Counted from the first letter of the stretch, positions 20,288 through 33,144 are shown. The stretch is DNA of 64,000 bases from Diphasiastrum complanatum (GCA_029204225.1 CM055096.1:76909024-76973023); one strand, 5' to 3'. The notes: a model not told the origin generated them from the letters alone. A program made the numbers and translations.

Positions 20288-22672
20288 CCGGGAGGATGTT
20301 TTGCCTCGTCGGGTACTCGTTAACCCCGCCTATATATTCCAAGAGGTTGGGATTCTAGTTAAGCCAACTTATCCATCATAAGAAGTACCAACAAATATGC
20401 AAGTATCAACCATTCCCATTCCTGGAGCAATGATGTCATAGATACATAATGAAAATGTTACGTTATCTTTTCTTTCAACCATTCAGCTAACATCCAAGTT
20501 TTAAACCAAGACGACGAGCCCGCAACCATTATAGCTATGTATTTGAAATAAGAACTCATAGCATAGCATATTGTTCATCATTATCTTAATCATTTTGCAG
20601 CTTATAACCAAATAGTGGAAACATGCACATAGTAATGCCCATGCTCAAAGTAAGGGAAAATATACCTTAGCGCTTGTTGTCAGATCGCACTCAGTGGGGA
20701 GAGAGGCTCAATCACTGCTCTGGCGGTGTGATCTTGAAAAAAAATGTGGGGGCCCACTCTCACTAAAACCTTTTTCTCTAGGTCACTCCTTCTTCCTCAT
20801 AAGTCCGATGGCTGCTTGAAGAAAGCGCAGGGATAGGGGACCATGTCTCTTTTTCTTTGAGACTCGTGAGGAGCGCGTGGGTGCTTCATGGAGGTGCAAT
20901 GGCATGCAGTGAGGCTACTCGTGGAGCTGCAATGTTGTGTTTTAGATGCACAAAAATTTGATCCAGTCTGCTAGGTGAAGAATGGCCTCCCCATAATTTT
21001 AACACCCTCATGCACCCTGGCACGCACCAGGGTGAGTCAGCCAAAAGGGTGTAGGCGGGCGCCGTGGCGCCAGGGTGGGCATTGGGCAGTGGCTCCGACA
21101 CCAGGTGGGGCAGCGCCTAGAATGGCGCCAGGCAGTGGCAATGGTGCCGGGCAAGTGGTAGGTGGCGCCGAACAGCGTCCAGGTGGCGTTGGGCAACTTC
21201 ACACCCACCTACACACACGTGAATACGCAGGTGGGTTCACTTATATATGAGTACTAGTTTATCTCAAAGATTTGATTATGGGATAAACCCTGGTGCCCGA
21301 CACACATCACCAGGGCAACCAGTGTTTTTAAAAAAAAACTCCCTGCATGACCCACCATGACCCACCCTAACGCATGCGAGCACCCTGGGTTGCTGGGTGC
21401 TGAAAATAAGAGGAGGCGGTGAAGAATGCATTCACATACAGAAGTGGTTTCTGATCCAGCGGCCAACAAGGTCATGGATGGCACTCGGGACTGACTGTGG
21501 CTAGCCGAGATTATCTCTGGTGTGGTCTAACCACTCGCTGATGGAGACATGATAAAACACAGAGGCATAAAGGCTTTCACCAGCTAGTTGACTCTTGCTA
21601 CTCTCTTATCAGAAGGACACAGCTGCGTCTACTTGCTTTGGAAGGGATGGGCTGCTTCTCGAAAAGCCATCTTATTGAAAATAGTGAGGAAATGATCGTT
21701 GCACAGGTACCTAAGCAACGGTCCGAGGTGAGCTGCTGTCTGAGATATGACTGCCCCTCAAAAAGTCTTTTCCATCCTTACTGATCGCTATTTCTTTTTT
21801 TTTTCTTCTCAGAAATGGAGTCTCAATAATCACCAAGGTTTCTATCAGAATGGCAACCCTAATTTGTAGTGTAGCTGACTGATACAAAAAGAGTGTGTGC
21901 TTGGTCTATGAAGGCAGATGTTTTTCCAATGCAGATGTGCAGTCTGCCTACAAAGAAATGGCATATTTGGATTCTCATTTGAGACAGAAGCTGAGGTGCA
22001 ACTTAGTGATGGGGACACAACTTTGCATGCTCCAATTTTTGATGTTTTTTAAATAACTTAGCTTTCTTTACATACCTATCTGCTTCCTTCCAACCTGGGT
22101 TTGTTGGTATTCTATAGTCTGTCTCCACACAAACACTACTTTACATTTAAGAAAGTGATGTCTGATTGCTAATGAGTGGAAAAGTTTCTCAAAAATATGC
22201 ATTGCAATCACAGTAACCAAGTGTTTACACAAAGTGTTGCTACTCCAAATGCTCTTCTCTAGATACTCCTCAAAAACTACACAGTTTACTCCACACAATC
22301 ACATATGAAGGAGGGGCTTTATGTTGTTGAAACTAGCACTCAGACAGACCCCAGAATCAACTTCCAGGCATACTCTAACAGGCAGAACTAGAAATTCTGA
22401 TCTTTGTTGTTGTTAAGCTCACAGAAAAACTCTCTCCCAGCAGAAACTCCTACCTTTTCTAGAAACCAAGACAAAGCTAGCACTTCACAATGATAGTGCC
22501 CTTAGCACACAAGACTTTTCAAGAGAATGGCAGTAGAATATTTCAGTATATGAAAAACCCAGCACTCCATGAGATTGATTGTAGCACACCACCACCCATC
22601 CAGTGTATGATGAACTGGTTATGCTAGACTGGAGAGTAGATTTCTTCCAAGGGAAAATCCATCAAAACAGCC
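20286..22672. repeat. Right arm of the 2.39-kb inverted repeat
   Basis: Reverse complement of 16965-19352, ending CATCAAAACAGCC. Differences are single bases and small indels (for example 22150-22156 lacks a few bases of the left arm). The sequences outside the two arms do not match each other and I see no target duplication. Confidence 0.9.
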
Positions 22673-23045
22673 TTAATAATAAAGAATTCAACACCATGAT
22701 TTTCTAAAGACATGCTTAGAGAGATTGCCATTGAAGGATGAGAGTCAGCCTGAGAACACCTTTTGGAGCAGCAGTAAAACTCAGCACGCTAATCCAAGGA
22801 ACCATAACCAAAGACTAACCAACATCTTTCTAAAACACTATTCTCAGTACACCAAAGTGCTCTAGGAGAGGAGGTCCCATTGCAGATCATGATTCAGCTT
22901 ACCAAAGTGCTCTAGGAGAGGAGGTCCCATTGCAGATCAGGATTCAGCTTGAGAACTCATGCAAGAACAGCAGAACTATGCACTATGCAGAATGTAAAAA
23001 GAAGATCTCTTTCATGAAGCACGTCCTCCTCTCTCATAGAACTAA
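22673..23045. other. Unassigned spacer between palindrome and D2
   Basis: No gene recognised. Contains a perfect-looking 50-bp tandem duplication (22851-22950). No counterpart is visible beside the left arm. Confidence 0.4.
22851..22950. repeat. 50-bp tandem duplication
   Basis: ACCAAAGTGCTCTAGGAGAG and the following 30 bases occur at 22851-22900 and 22901-22950, differing by about one base. Probably a recent duplication. Confidence 0.85.
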
Positions 23046-24306
23046 AGTCTTGCAATTACCTTCAATTGGAAACTATTCCAACTTGATTTCACAAATGCTT
23101 TCCTCAATGGATATTTGGAGGAAGAGACCTACATGAGGCAACTTGTCGAGGGCTTCATCAAGGAAAAGCATGAAGGAAAGGTGTGTTTTTTAAAGAAGAG
23201 CCTTTATGGGCTCAAGCAAGCACCTAGAGCATGGTACTCTAGGCTAAACTCTTTTCTTATTTTCATCAACTTTGTGTTGAGTGCTTATGATCCATCATTG
23301 TACATAAGATTTCATGATGTCAAGATCATTATTCTTGTTTTGTATGTAGACATTATTTTGAGTGGTAATGATCTAGATGGAATAAGAGATGTAAAAGTTG
23401 CATTGGCAAAAGAGTTACAATGGTAGATCTCGGCCTATTAGGCTTCATTCTCGAAATAAAAGTCATAAGAGGATGTGATTTTAGTTTCATTTGTCAATCT
23501 AAGTATGCTACATCCATCCTAGATAGATTTGGAATGAAGAATTGTAAAGGCATTGAGACTCCAATAGATCAACATGTAAAAGCATCTATTGATGGTGATG
23601 AAGCATCCTTTGAGGACACCAGTTTGTATAGAAGGCTTATAGGCTCCTTATTATATTTGACTATAACTAGACCTGATCTTAGTTATAGCGTTGAAAAGCT
23701 AATCCAATTCATACAAAGTCCTTTAGTTTCACATTGGAAGATGGCCAAAAGAGTTCTTCAATGTATCTCATTCACTAAGAATTTTGGCATATTGTATAGA
23801 GGGACTAATCTTGGCTTAAGAGCCTATAGTGACTCAGATTTTGCAGGTGACAAAGTGGACATCAAGTAAATAAGTGCATTTTTCATCTTTCTATGTGATG
23901 GAGTAGTATCATGGCTTTCCAAAAGGCAAGATACAATCTCCTTATCTTCAATAGAATCCGAGTACAAGTCCTTGACATCAACATGCAAGGAGGTCTTGTG
24001 GCTCAAAAGGCTATTGGTGGAGCTACATGTCATTAAGGAGGAGATCCCAGTCATCTATTGTGACAACCAATCAGCCCAATCACTTGCCACTAATCCTACA
24101 TTACATGCAAGGAGCAAGCACATCGAGATTGCTCATCATTTTGTGTGCAAGCCAAAGAGATCAAGCTCCAACATGTACTATCATTAAGTTGCTTGGCTGA
24201 TTTGTTTACTAAATCTTTACCTAAAGATTCATTTGTCAAGCTTAGATCTTCAATTGGAGTGATTGATAAACGCATCATAATTTCCATGACTAGATTTGAG
24301 GAAGAG
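23046..24306 (+). pseudogene. copia RT and RNase H, D2 (inverted copy of D1)
   Basis: Begins inside RT and matches D1 closely in opposite orientation: NGYLEEETYMRQLVEGFIKE, SLYGLKQAPRAWY, the same LYVDIILSGND with one Asp codon missing, then LGLLGFILEIKVIRGCDF and GLRAYSDSDFAGD. A one-base deletion near 23421 shifts the RT frame (D1 is open there). The TAA at 23867-23869, before RNase H, is shared with D1. RNase H continues with DGVVSWLSKRQD, SSIESEYKSL, DNQSAQSLATNP and ARSKHIEIAHH, ending with ADLFTKSLPKDSF in another frame. The polypurine tract GAGGAAGAG is at 24298-24306. Confidence 0.85.
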
Positions 24307-25364
24307 TATGAAAATTTGCCTATATCAGCAAATCTAGCCATGTAGCAAATTGTATATTTTTGTGTATAATTGGATTCCACACATGTATGGCAAAAATGCC
24401 ATGTGGAAATTCACTCCTAATGTAGGTTAGGTTGAGTCAAAAGAGGTGATTGTGTCTATTTGGTGATGGTCCCTACTTTATAGGGTCTACACTATGATGA
24501 GATTTTGACCAACTAGCTACCTACCAAGCATGAATCTAGGAAATAGGCTAGGGTTTAATTTTAGAGAAAAAAAGGCTGAGTTACCTTCCTTATTACATGC
24601 TGGAAATTCACCTAACTTTACAAAGGAAATTACTTTTTGGTATGTATTCCAAGCTCCCATAGTGAGAAGCTAGATTATATTTGGAACTCATTGGCAATCT
24701 CGAGTTTGCTCACCATGTATGTGATCCAAATTAGACCAAGACTTATTGTACTTCAAATACTATCTACAGGCCGTATAGCAGGCTGCTCTTCACATGTGCC
24801 AACTCGGATTTGTGTTTATGATCTTTGAATTGATTATCAATGCTTGTTGTTTGTCAAATTGCCAATCTAGATCAACATTTTGATGACTAGTTTTTTGATA
24901 GTTTGTTAAGCAAGTACATAATCACTCTTGTGGATCTTTTAAGATCCATTTATGGTCCAAAAAGTACTGTACTTTCACAATAAGAGACGGATCAAGTGAC
25001 ACTACCCAACTTGAGAATACATGCAGCACAAGAACATGCAGAATGGCAAAAAAACTCTTTCCATGTAGGCACATACACTCTCTTTATGGAGTTGAGGCCC
25101 CCACCTTCCCTCTTCAAGTTGCAATATTGCCCTTTTTTTCATCCTTTCACAACTTTGCATGGATCACTTCAAGGGCATTAAGTGTGATCTGATTTTTAAT
25201 CTCATGTGTCTATTAGGAAACACTTTTGAAAGGCGGCATGCCTATTACTACATGGGCCTCTTAATGGACTAGCTAACCATGGTCCCCATTTAAGAGTCTT
25301 TCAATCTTTCTTTGGCATTAAGACTGATTTGGCCTTCTTAGCATGTCTCTAATGGAGTTGGCCC
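24307..25364 (+). other. Start of D2 3' LTR, then unassigned DNA
   Basis: TATGAAAATTTGCC at 24307 corresponds to the TGTGAAAATTTGCC LTR start of D1 (the terminal TG is TA here). Homology to D1 can be followed to about 24385, where D1 is truncated. The true LTR right end is not determined. The rest shows no gene. Confidence 0.55.
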
Positions 25365-27111
25365 TGTCGAAAATCAGAGAAAATCGATACTTGCAGCAGC
25401 AAGGGGTTTTGACATTCTGCGAGTAAATTTTTTGCGAGTTTTGTGAGTTTCTTCCATGACATGCTCCAACAAAATGGTAGCACATGGTGTGCTACCCTTT
25501 TTATGCCACTACATGATTTTTTAAGAACAAGAATGATGGTTTGATGCATACTTAAAAATGTCACTATCCATCAAATTCTAAATAGGTCCATCACAAAATA
25601 CTTTGTTACTCTATAGCTGTCCTTGAAGTTGTAAAAGTTAGCATGTCGGCGTGCTAGCCTACAAATTTTTCATTTCAAAAACATGAAGTTTTTTGAAAAA
25701 CTTTTTGAAAAAATAGATCTTTTTGGAGCTAATTCGGCTAGCATGCTGGTGTGCTAGCCAAGTAGAATATAAAATAGAAAAGCTATTTTGACACATTTGA
25801 GAACCAAATTTTGAGTACAAACATTATTTCGGAATATTTATTTAAACCTCCCAACATAGTAAGCCGACATGCTAAGTAAAACAACTCAAAAGAAAATTTA
25901 CAGTCTTTAAAGATAGCACGCCCCCCTGCTATATGAAATGAGAAATTTTTTTTGCAACCAACCAAGATAGCACGTCGGCGTGCTATATGAAATGAAATTT
26001 TTTTTTTTTGCAACCAACTCAGATAGCACGTCGGCGTGCTATCTGGGTTGGCTGCACCAAAAAAAAAAAAAAATTCTGGCATGCCGCTTAGCAGGCCGGC
26101 ATGCTATCTGAATTGGTTTCGAACAAAAATTTTTATTTGAAATTTTTTTTACTTAGTGGGATCTTTAACCACATTCTTAATAATAAACGTTGAAGTAGTA
26201 GCATAAAAAGAGTGGCACACCATGTGCTATCTTTTTGTTGAATGATGGCAGGAAAGAAACTCGTAAAAAATTTACTCGCAAAATGCCAAGGCCCCAGCAG
26301 AAGTGGTGAGCAGGTGGTGGATCGAAAATGTGGCAGTTACTAGTAAAGATCGAGTTCAAGATGAATCAGATATTACAATGCGCAAACAGAACAGAACAGT
26401 AGTGGAACACACAAATGCACTCTGATTGATAGTAAAAAACTGAGTACATGAGCTTGAAGCTGGGTGCAAATCTGTGGGCGCTCAAAAACAACTTCAGCTA
26501 AATTAGTTGATAGCTTAACTAATGGATGCAAAGACTACAACTTAACCATTTACAACAAAATGCCTGCAAGATGATAATTTGATTAGAGCGCTGACTCCAA
26601 TACAAAAGTAGGTGGACTGTCAACGTCGCGATGGACTTTTGATAGTATCAAAAATTTACAAAGACTCGGAAAATAACAAAGACTTATTTACACTGACTCG
26701 AAAAATTACAATGACTCAAAAAATAACGGATTTTTTAAGTCAATAATGTATCAAAAAATTCTAACTTTTTGGTATCGAAAAATTAACTAAGGGTCAGATT
26801 TATACACCGGGGGGTCTGATTTATACAAAGAGTCGAATTTATTTTACCGATCCCATCTGATCCATGGTCGAAAATGCCCGGATATTTTTCGTCTTGATTC
26901 GATTCGATCCGGGTTGGAAAATCACATTTTGATGGAATTGACATTGGGTTGGAAAAATAGGCTTGGATCGAAAAAATTTGATCCTGAATTTTTTGATCCT
27001 TCGTTAAAATTTCGAGCCTTCATATTTTTGTGTAGTTTTTTACAATAAGTATGAACAAGTTTCAAGATGCTCATTACCTAATGAAATTGGGATTGAGCAT
27101 GAATTCCAACC
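25365..27111 (-). repeat. 3' LTR of element E, with insertion
   Basis: Begins TGTCGAAAATCAG and ends GAATTCCAAC followed by C in place of the terminal A. Interrupted at 25403-26295. The remaining parts align to the 5' LTR at 28023-28874 with many substitutions. Confidence 0.85.
25403..26295. mobile_element. MITE-like element with 100-bp inverted ends and nine palindromes
   Basis: 893 bp interrupting the E LTR. The left end GGGGTTTTGACATTCTGCG and the right end CAAAATGCCAAGGCCCC are inverted copies, with similarity reaching about 100 bp inward. Flanks share AGCAG (possible short or imperfect target duplication). The interior holds repeated short palindromes of the form TAGCACGTCGGCGTGCTA. No transposase is encoded, so it would be non-autonomous. 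The superfamily is not determined. Confidence 0.75.
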
Positions 27112-27119
27112 CTCCTCCT

Positions 27120-27600
27120 TTATGTGGATCTTGAAAAATTTTTGATCTTCAGATTTAGTAGATTGTTAAATCTGAAATGATGCTCCTTTGTTAGAGCCTT
27201 GGTGAAGTAATTTGCTGCTTGTAACTCTCTTCTACAGTAAACCAAATAAATTTTCTTGCTTTGCACATTTTCTCTAAGATAGTGATACCTTATTTCAATA
27301 TGTTTACTTCGAGAGTTATAAGGTGTCTTTCCATACAGGGACTTAGTGATGGATCGATTTTGCAAGTAGGCAGTTGTAGTGACAGCTTCTGTCCAAAATC
27401 ACTTTGAAAGAAATCCATGGGCCATCATGCTTTTGGCACTCTCTATCAGTATTCGATCTTCCGTTCTGCTACTCCATTTAATTGAGGTGAGTATCTCTTG
27501 GTGAATTGTTGTAGTATTCCAAAGGCCTTGTAGAATTCCTTGAACTCGGTGGAGATGTATTCTCCCCCTCCATCAGAATGTATTGCTTTGATTGTTTTCT
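27120..27600 (-). pseudogene. copia integrase core joined to RNase H end (element E)
   Basis: Minus strand: SDGGGEYISTEFKEFYKAFGI and SPQLNGVAERK (second Asp and catalytic Glu of integrase), a shift, then SITKSLYGKTPY fused in one frame (27365-27120) to NSRSKHIEIRYHYL, YCRRELQAANYFTKAL, the end of RNase H. The joint removes the rest of integrase, all of RT and most of RNase H. It ends beside the polypurine tract. Confidence 0.8.
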
Positions 27601-27878
27601 AGGTCTGATTTTCTGTAGATGCCTTGAACTGCTTGAAGAATTTGAAAGTCTTGGACTTGGGAGTCATTGATGTTCAATGTGATTAAGACAAATGCCTTGC
27701 CATCTTGTTGCCTCCATTTGGTGATGTTAGCTGCATCAGCCTCTGGCTTAATTTCAGTACCATCGACAATGTCCCACAGTTCCGTGGCCAATAGAACAAC
27801 TCTCATCTTGAACTTCCAGAGATGGTAGTTCTCTCCATTGAGCTTGTCAATCAGAGAAGAGCTAGAAGTAGAATCCAT
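27573..27878 (-). pseudogene. copia gag N-terminus joined to integrase (element E)
   Basis: Starts MDSTSSSSLIDKLNGENYHL and continues WKFKMRVVLLATELWDIVDG and DGKAFVLITLNINDSQ, an undamaged gag N-terminus of about 78 residues. It then runs out of frame into integrase sequence (FKFFKQFKASTENQT), marking a second internal deletion. Closest relative in the window is the gag of element I. Confidence 0.82.
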
Positions 27879-28010
27879 TCTGGTATAGTATCAATATTGT
27901 TGGTAGAAACAACAATAGCGGATTACTATTGACTGTGCACTTGCTGATATGAGGTCCCGATAGAAACAAGACTGAATCTGCAATGAAAATTGCAGATTAC
28001 TAAGCCACCT

Positions 28011-28022
28011 GCTTTGATACCA
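28011..28022 (-). other. Primer binding site of element E
   Basis: Reverse complement reads TGGTATCAAAGC, directly next to the LTR edge; iMet tRNA type. Confidence 0.8.
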
Positions 28023-28874
28023 TGTCGGAAATAAAAAAAATTGATACTTGCAACGGAAGTGGTGAGCAGGTGGTGGATCAGAAATGCAACAATTACCAAT
28101 AAAGATCGAGTTCAAGATGAATTAGATATTACAATGCACAAATAGAATAGAACAGATCTGTGGGCGCTCAAAAACAACTTCAACTGAGTTAGTTGATAGC
28201 TTAACTGATGGATGCAAAAACTACAACTTATTGCTTACAACAAAACGCTTGCAGGATGATAACCTGATCAGAGCGCTGACTCCAGTATATCTTCATTGAT
28301 GATTGGAAGTCAGACGATCAGTACATTGAAAGTTGACATTAATCTACTTGATTAACTACATTTGTCCTGCAGGAGGTAGCCGTCATTTTTGCTAGAGAGT
28401 TATTTTCAGAAGTAGGCGGACTGTAAATGTCGCAACGGACTTTTGACAGTATAAAAAATTTACAAAGATTCGAAAAATAACAAAGACTTAGAAAATATAC
28501 ACAAACTCAAAAAACTACAATGACTTGAAAAATTACAAGTTTTTTGAGTCGATACTATATCAAAAAATTCTAATTTTGGATATCAAAAAAATTAACTAAG
28601 GGTCGGATTTATTAGACTTGATCCGATCCGACAAAGACGCCAGATAGATTTTGCCTCGATCCGAGTTGATCCAGGGTCGAGAAATCACATTTTGATGGGA
28701 TTGACATTAGGTCAGAAAAATACGCTTGGGTCAGAAAAATTCGATCTTGAATTTTTCGATCCTTTGTTAAAATTTTGAGCCTTCATATTTTTGTTTAGTT
28801 TTTCAGAACAAGTATGAACAGATTTCAGGATGCTCATTACCTAATGGAATTGGACTTGAGCATGAATTCCAACA
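28023..28874 (-). repeat. 5' LTR of element E
   Basis: 852 bp starting TGTCGGAAAT and ending GAATTCCAACA, followed by the target duplication GGCCC. Confidence 0.88.
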
Positions 28875-28879
28875 GGCCC

Positions 28880-29747
<868 letters not shown>

Positions 29748-29915
29748 AAGATGATGCAAAACCAAATAACATAAAAGATAGTAATAACACATGAGAGATG
29801 GAGCAAGAGAGGAAATAAGGACATTCAATTGAAACGTTCCACTTCTTGATTGAACATGAAAAATGAACTATAAAGCACCACTATATATAGTTGAATTAAG
29901 ATCAATTGGCCTCAA

Positions 29916-30738
29916 TGTAGATTTCACACGTGTGGACTGTCCACAACATGTACTTGTGATCTTCTAAGGTGTGTAGATGCACCAAGATCAAGACTAGATT
30001 GAGATTCAAGATCTATCTTTGATTCTATGGCAAAAACACACTACTACATGCATTCAATCACTTCCAACTCTCACTCACACGTGTGGGAAGTGTCCAAAAG
30101 TAATCTAAGTAAAAACAAGCTGCTCTCCTCGAGTAGAGAGAGAAAATCTTCAATAGCTCTCGGGTAGAGAGAGACGACTAGAAAATCACTTACACTCAAA
30201 ATCTACTCAATCTCAATCGAATAGATCCAAACGAGAAGTACAATGATACTAGTAGATCCATGAGCTACCACTATGCTTAACTATGATTGGACCACACTTT
30301 TGCCACCTCTTAATCCTATTGGACCATTGATCCATTCACCTCTAAATTCTATTGGACCATTTTCAAGCGAACCTCAAATTCTAATGGACCACTCATGGTT
30401 CCACCTCTAAATCCTATTGGACCTCTTAAACTTCATCAAACAAAAGCATTACACTTTTCTACACTCTAATTGGCACGAGTTTGGCCTCCTACTCTATTTT
30501 GGCTCAATAGTGGCATTACAAGTGGAAATGGATAATTTGCCATCTATGCCAAATTTGACCCTATCAACATCCTACACTTAAATGCTTGACTATGAAATTC
30601 TATGAGACCCCTATATCAAACATTTTTTATTTATTTTACAATTCTCCACACATGGGAACATCCTCCACACATGTGAGATTCACTTACAAACTTCTATCAT
30701 AAAAAAATACCAAGCTAGATTTTTGCCAATTTCTCACA
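29916..30738 (-). repeat. 3' LTR of element A
   Basis: 823 bp, TGTAGATTTCACACG to AATTTCTCACA on the plus strand. Contains several CCTATTGGACC-type words (30300-30440). The polypurine tract GAGGAGGAG (minus strand) lies at 30739-30748. Confidence 0.92.
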
Positions 30739-31632
30739 CTCCTCCTCAAAAAATAGCTTGGAAAGGTACTAGATCACTTGAGAAGTTTGTAAATCTTTTT
30801 GAGTAGATCCTTTGGTATGCATAAGAAGTGAAGATCAGCCAAGGGATCCATCATAGCAGCACCCTCACCATATCCATGATAAGATCTCTTTGGTAGAGAT
30901 CTCTTGCCAATGCCTTTGAAGAGTGCTCCACCAATATGCCACTATGATCATGGGCTTCCTCCATGCTTGATGATGATCTTTGCTTTGAAAGTTCCACTTG
31001 CATGATGGATGCACCATAAATAGAGAAATCTAAGGCTTCCAAGCCTCATAAGGATCATGGAGATCAAGATCATAAGATGTGAAACAATGATGATTATCAA
31101 GATTATGCTTTCTAGCTTGACTAGTCCACATACAATGAACTATATCCATGATGGATCTAATCTTGATATCAAAGACTATCTTGATCTTTTGTAGGCTAGT
31201 TACTCTCTCAAGGATGTAAGTGTCCACTTTGGACGCTTCACTTAATCTCAAGAGGAGTTTACAATTTGCCTCAAAACATGTGAAAACATGATTTTCAAAC
31301 AAGTGAGTACCAAGCTCAATCTTGTTCTTACTAGAACCAAGAGCATACTTTTGACAATACAATATCTTTCTTTTAAAAAGTATTGGAAACATATCTAAGT
31401 CAATAATGACAAGAAACATGTCCATACCATAAGCATCATACAAAACTAGTATAGCTTTTCTTGAACTTTGAGATTCAAAAAATTTAATGAAGTAAGATAG
31501 CATTTCAAGCAAAGGAAGAGAAGCATATATGAATGTGTTGTAGTAGATACAACATGAAAGATGCCCCTCTTTGCCATGTAAGGTGAGCCATAAAGACTCG
31601 GCCATGCATCTTGAAGATCTTCTTGAAATCAT
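30739..31632 (-). pseudogene. Degraded RT/RNase H remains (element A)
   Basis: The 200-codon frame at 31632-31030 and a shorter one to 30851 occupy the place of RT and RNase H before the 3' LTR. Residual similarity is weak: SEASKVDTYILERVTSLQ recalls the region of copia RT around SLYRRLIGSL, and no active-site box survives. I assign it mainly by position. Not a working protein. Confidence 0.5.
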
Positions 31633-31897
31633 ATGAAGAAGAAACTCCTCCTCACACCTTGGCCCCTGTAGACCTCTTCCTCTAATTCGCCATGCAAGAA
31701 GGCTGTCTTCTCATCCACAATGTAGTGGAGAGCCATCCTAGCTCTCTTCTTGTATTTTTGTACTTTTTGAAGGACTTGAGGCTCCTCCTCAATCCCAAGT
31801 ACAATGTCCATCACATCTTAGAGTATCAAGATGGACTCCATCCTCAACTTCCATATTGAATAATTGGAAGTAGACAATCTCTCACTTGGTTGCAACA
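31629..31897 (-). pseudogene. gag start fused to RT by internal deletion (element A)
   Basis: Reads PSERLSTSNYSIWKLRMESI, a stop, then MDIVLGIEEEPQVLQKVQKY and ARMALHYI, matching gag of element F. At once it becomes VDEKTAFLHGELEEEVY, the first catalytic region of RT. About 1.9 kb of gag, protease and integrase is deleted. After VYRGQG it shifts. Confidence 0.82.
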
Positions 31898-31902
31898 AGT
31901 AT

Positions 31903-33142
31903 TGTTGTAAAGCTACCTTTACAAGCTTTACTTCTGGCGCCATCGGCGCCAGCTATGTCCCCGGCGCCAGCAGCGCCCCAGCTGCTCCCGACGCCAATGG
32001 CGCCGGCGCCGCTCCCGGCGCCACTGTGACCAGAATCCAACCGGCGCCAAGTTCCTATGGCTGAAAATCTTTGATCGGTTCTAGCGAAGTCCAGAGAGCT
32101 CAGATCGATGTGCAATCACCTCACACGATCTAGGCATGATTAAAGGAAGCCTGGGGATCAATAAAATCTAGAGAGAGAAAATGACTTTCTAGAAAGAGAA
32201 AATCCTAGAGAGAGAAAAACGTGCTTTATCAGCTTGGGTAGAGTGCTTGGTATGAGGGGGGGGTGCCGAATCACACGAATACTATAGGGGAGTGCGGGTT
32301 GCGACTCAGGACGAGCTCCAACCAAGTCTCAGCCTCCCTTGCTGGAATGTTGTCATGGCTCTCGCCTTGGCATGCTAGCGCCCCGGAGACTAGGGTCGGT
32401 CACACACTTGAAATGTAACCTTCTCATCAATAAAGTGAGATTTTTCTCAAACTGACTCTGATTACCTTCTGGGTTTCAGTGTTTGGTAAAAGCGCCAAGT
32501 GTAAGGCCGCTTTCAAAATTTTTAACTCGGCACATAGCTGAGGGTCGTATCCCGGGACGCCAGCGGTATGCCGTCGGGACCATTCGGTCCGTGGCGCCAG
32601 CAGTATGCTGTCGGGACCATTTGGTCCAGGAACTGGTTGTTTCCATATCTGTCGCGGCTTGTGGTTCTAAGTGTTCCTTGCATGAACGTGAATGGGTTAA
32701 GCTCTTGGGGAACGGGCTCTAACCTGTCGGCTGAGTTGGATGGCTTGCTCGGGTGGATGTTACCTATTTATGGTTGTCCAGTCTGGCGTGGCGCCAGGTT
32801 GGCTTCCAGTGCTCGTGACGAAGCTTTCAGTTGGTTAAGTCTGATATAAGTCAGACCGCTTGCTTGGAATGGATGTTACTCATTTGTAGCGAAGCTTCGA
32901 GTTGGTTAGGTTGGATGTATGTCGGGCGGCTTGCTTGGAGGGAAGTCACCCACATCGGGACCCCCGATCTGGCATGGCGCCAGGTTGGATCTCAATGTTG
33001 GTTTTCGGAACTTCAAGTTGGTTAAGTTTGATCGTTGTTGGCGAGTTGGCTGCTTGTATGTCAAGTGGGTTTGGATGGCAAGAGTTGAAGGCTGGGAAGC
33101 TAAGTCGTGGTTCCCGGCTCCCTTTGGGATGCCTGCGCTACA
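31903..33142 (+). repeat. 5' LTR of element B
   Basis: 1240 bp, TGTTGTAAAGC to CTGCGCTACA. Begins with a cluster of GGCGCC dyads (31930-32050), has AATAAAG near 32430 and a 38-bp imperfect tandem repeat around GTCGGGACCATTCGGTCC (32556-32632). It has an extra 27 bp (about 31990-32016) compared with the 3' LTR, bounded by GCTCCC direct repeats. Confidence 0.93.
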
Positions 33143-33144
33143 TG

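Larger units (their letters stand above)
25365..28874 (-). mobile_element. Ty1/copia deletion derivative E
   Basis: Minus-strand element with both LTRs, primer binding site (28011-28022), polypurine tract (27111-27120) and perfect 5-bp target duplications GGCCC (25360-25364 and 28875-28879). The internal region is only about 0.9 kb: gag start, a piece of integrase and the end of RNase H. Most of pol is deleted, so it could only move with proteins from another element. Its 3' LTR carries a MITE-like insertion. Confidence 0.88.

Noticed and set aside
31030..31632. 200-codon frame as a novel protein
   Set aside because: Its position between a gag/RT fusion and the polypurine tract of element A, plus faint RT-like words, makes a degraded RT more likely than a new gene.
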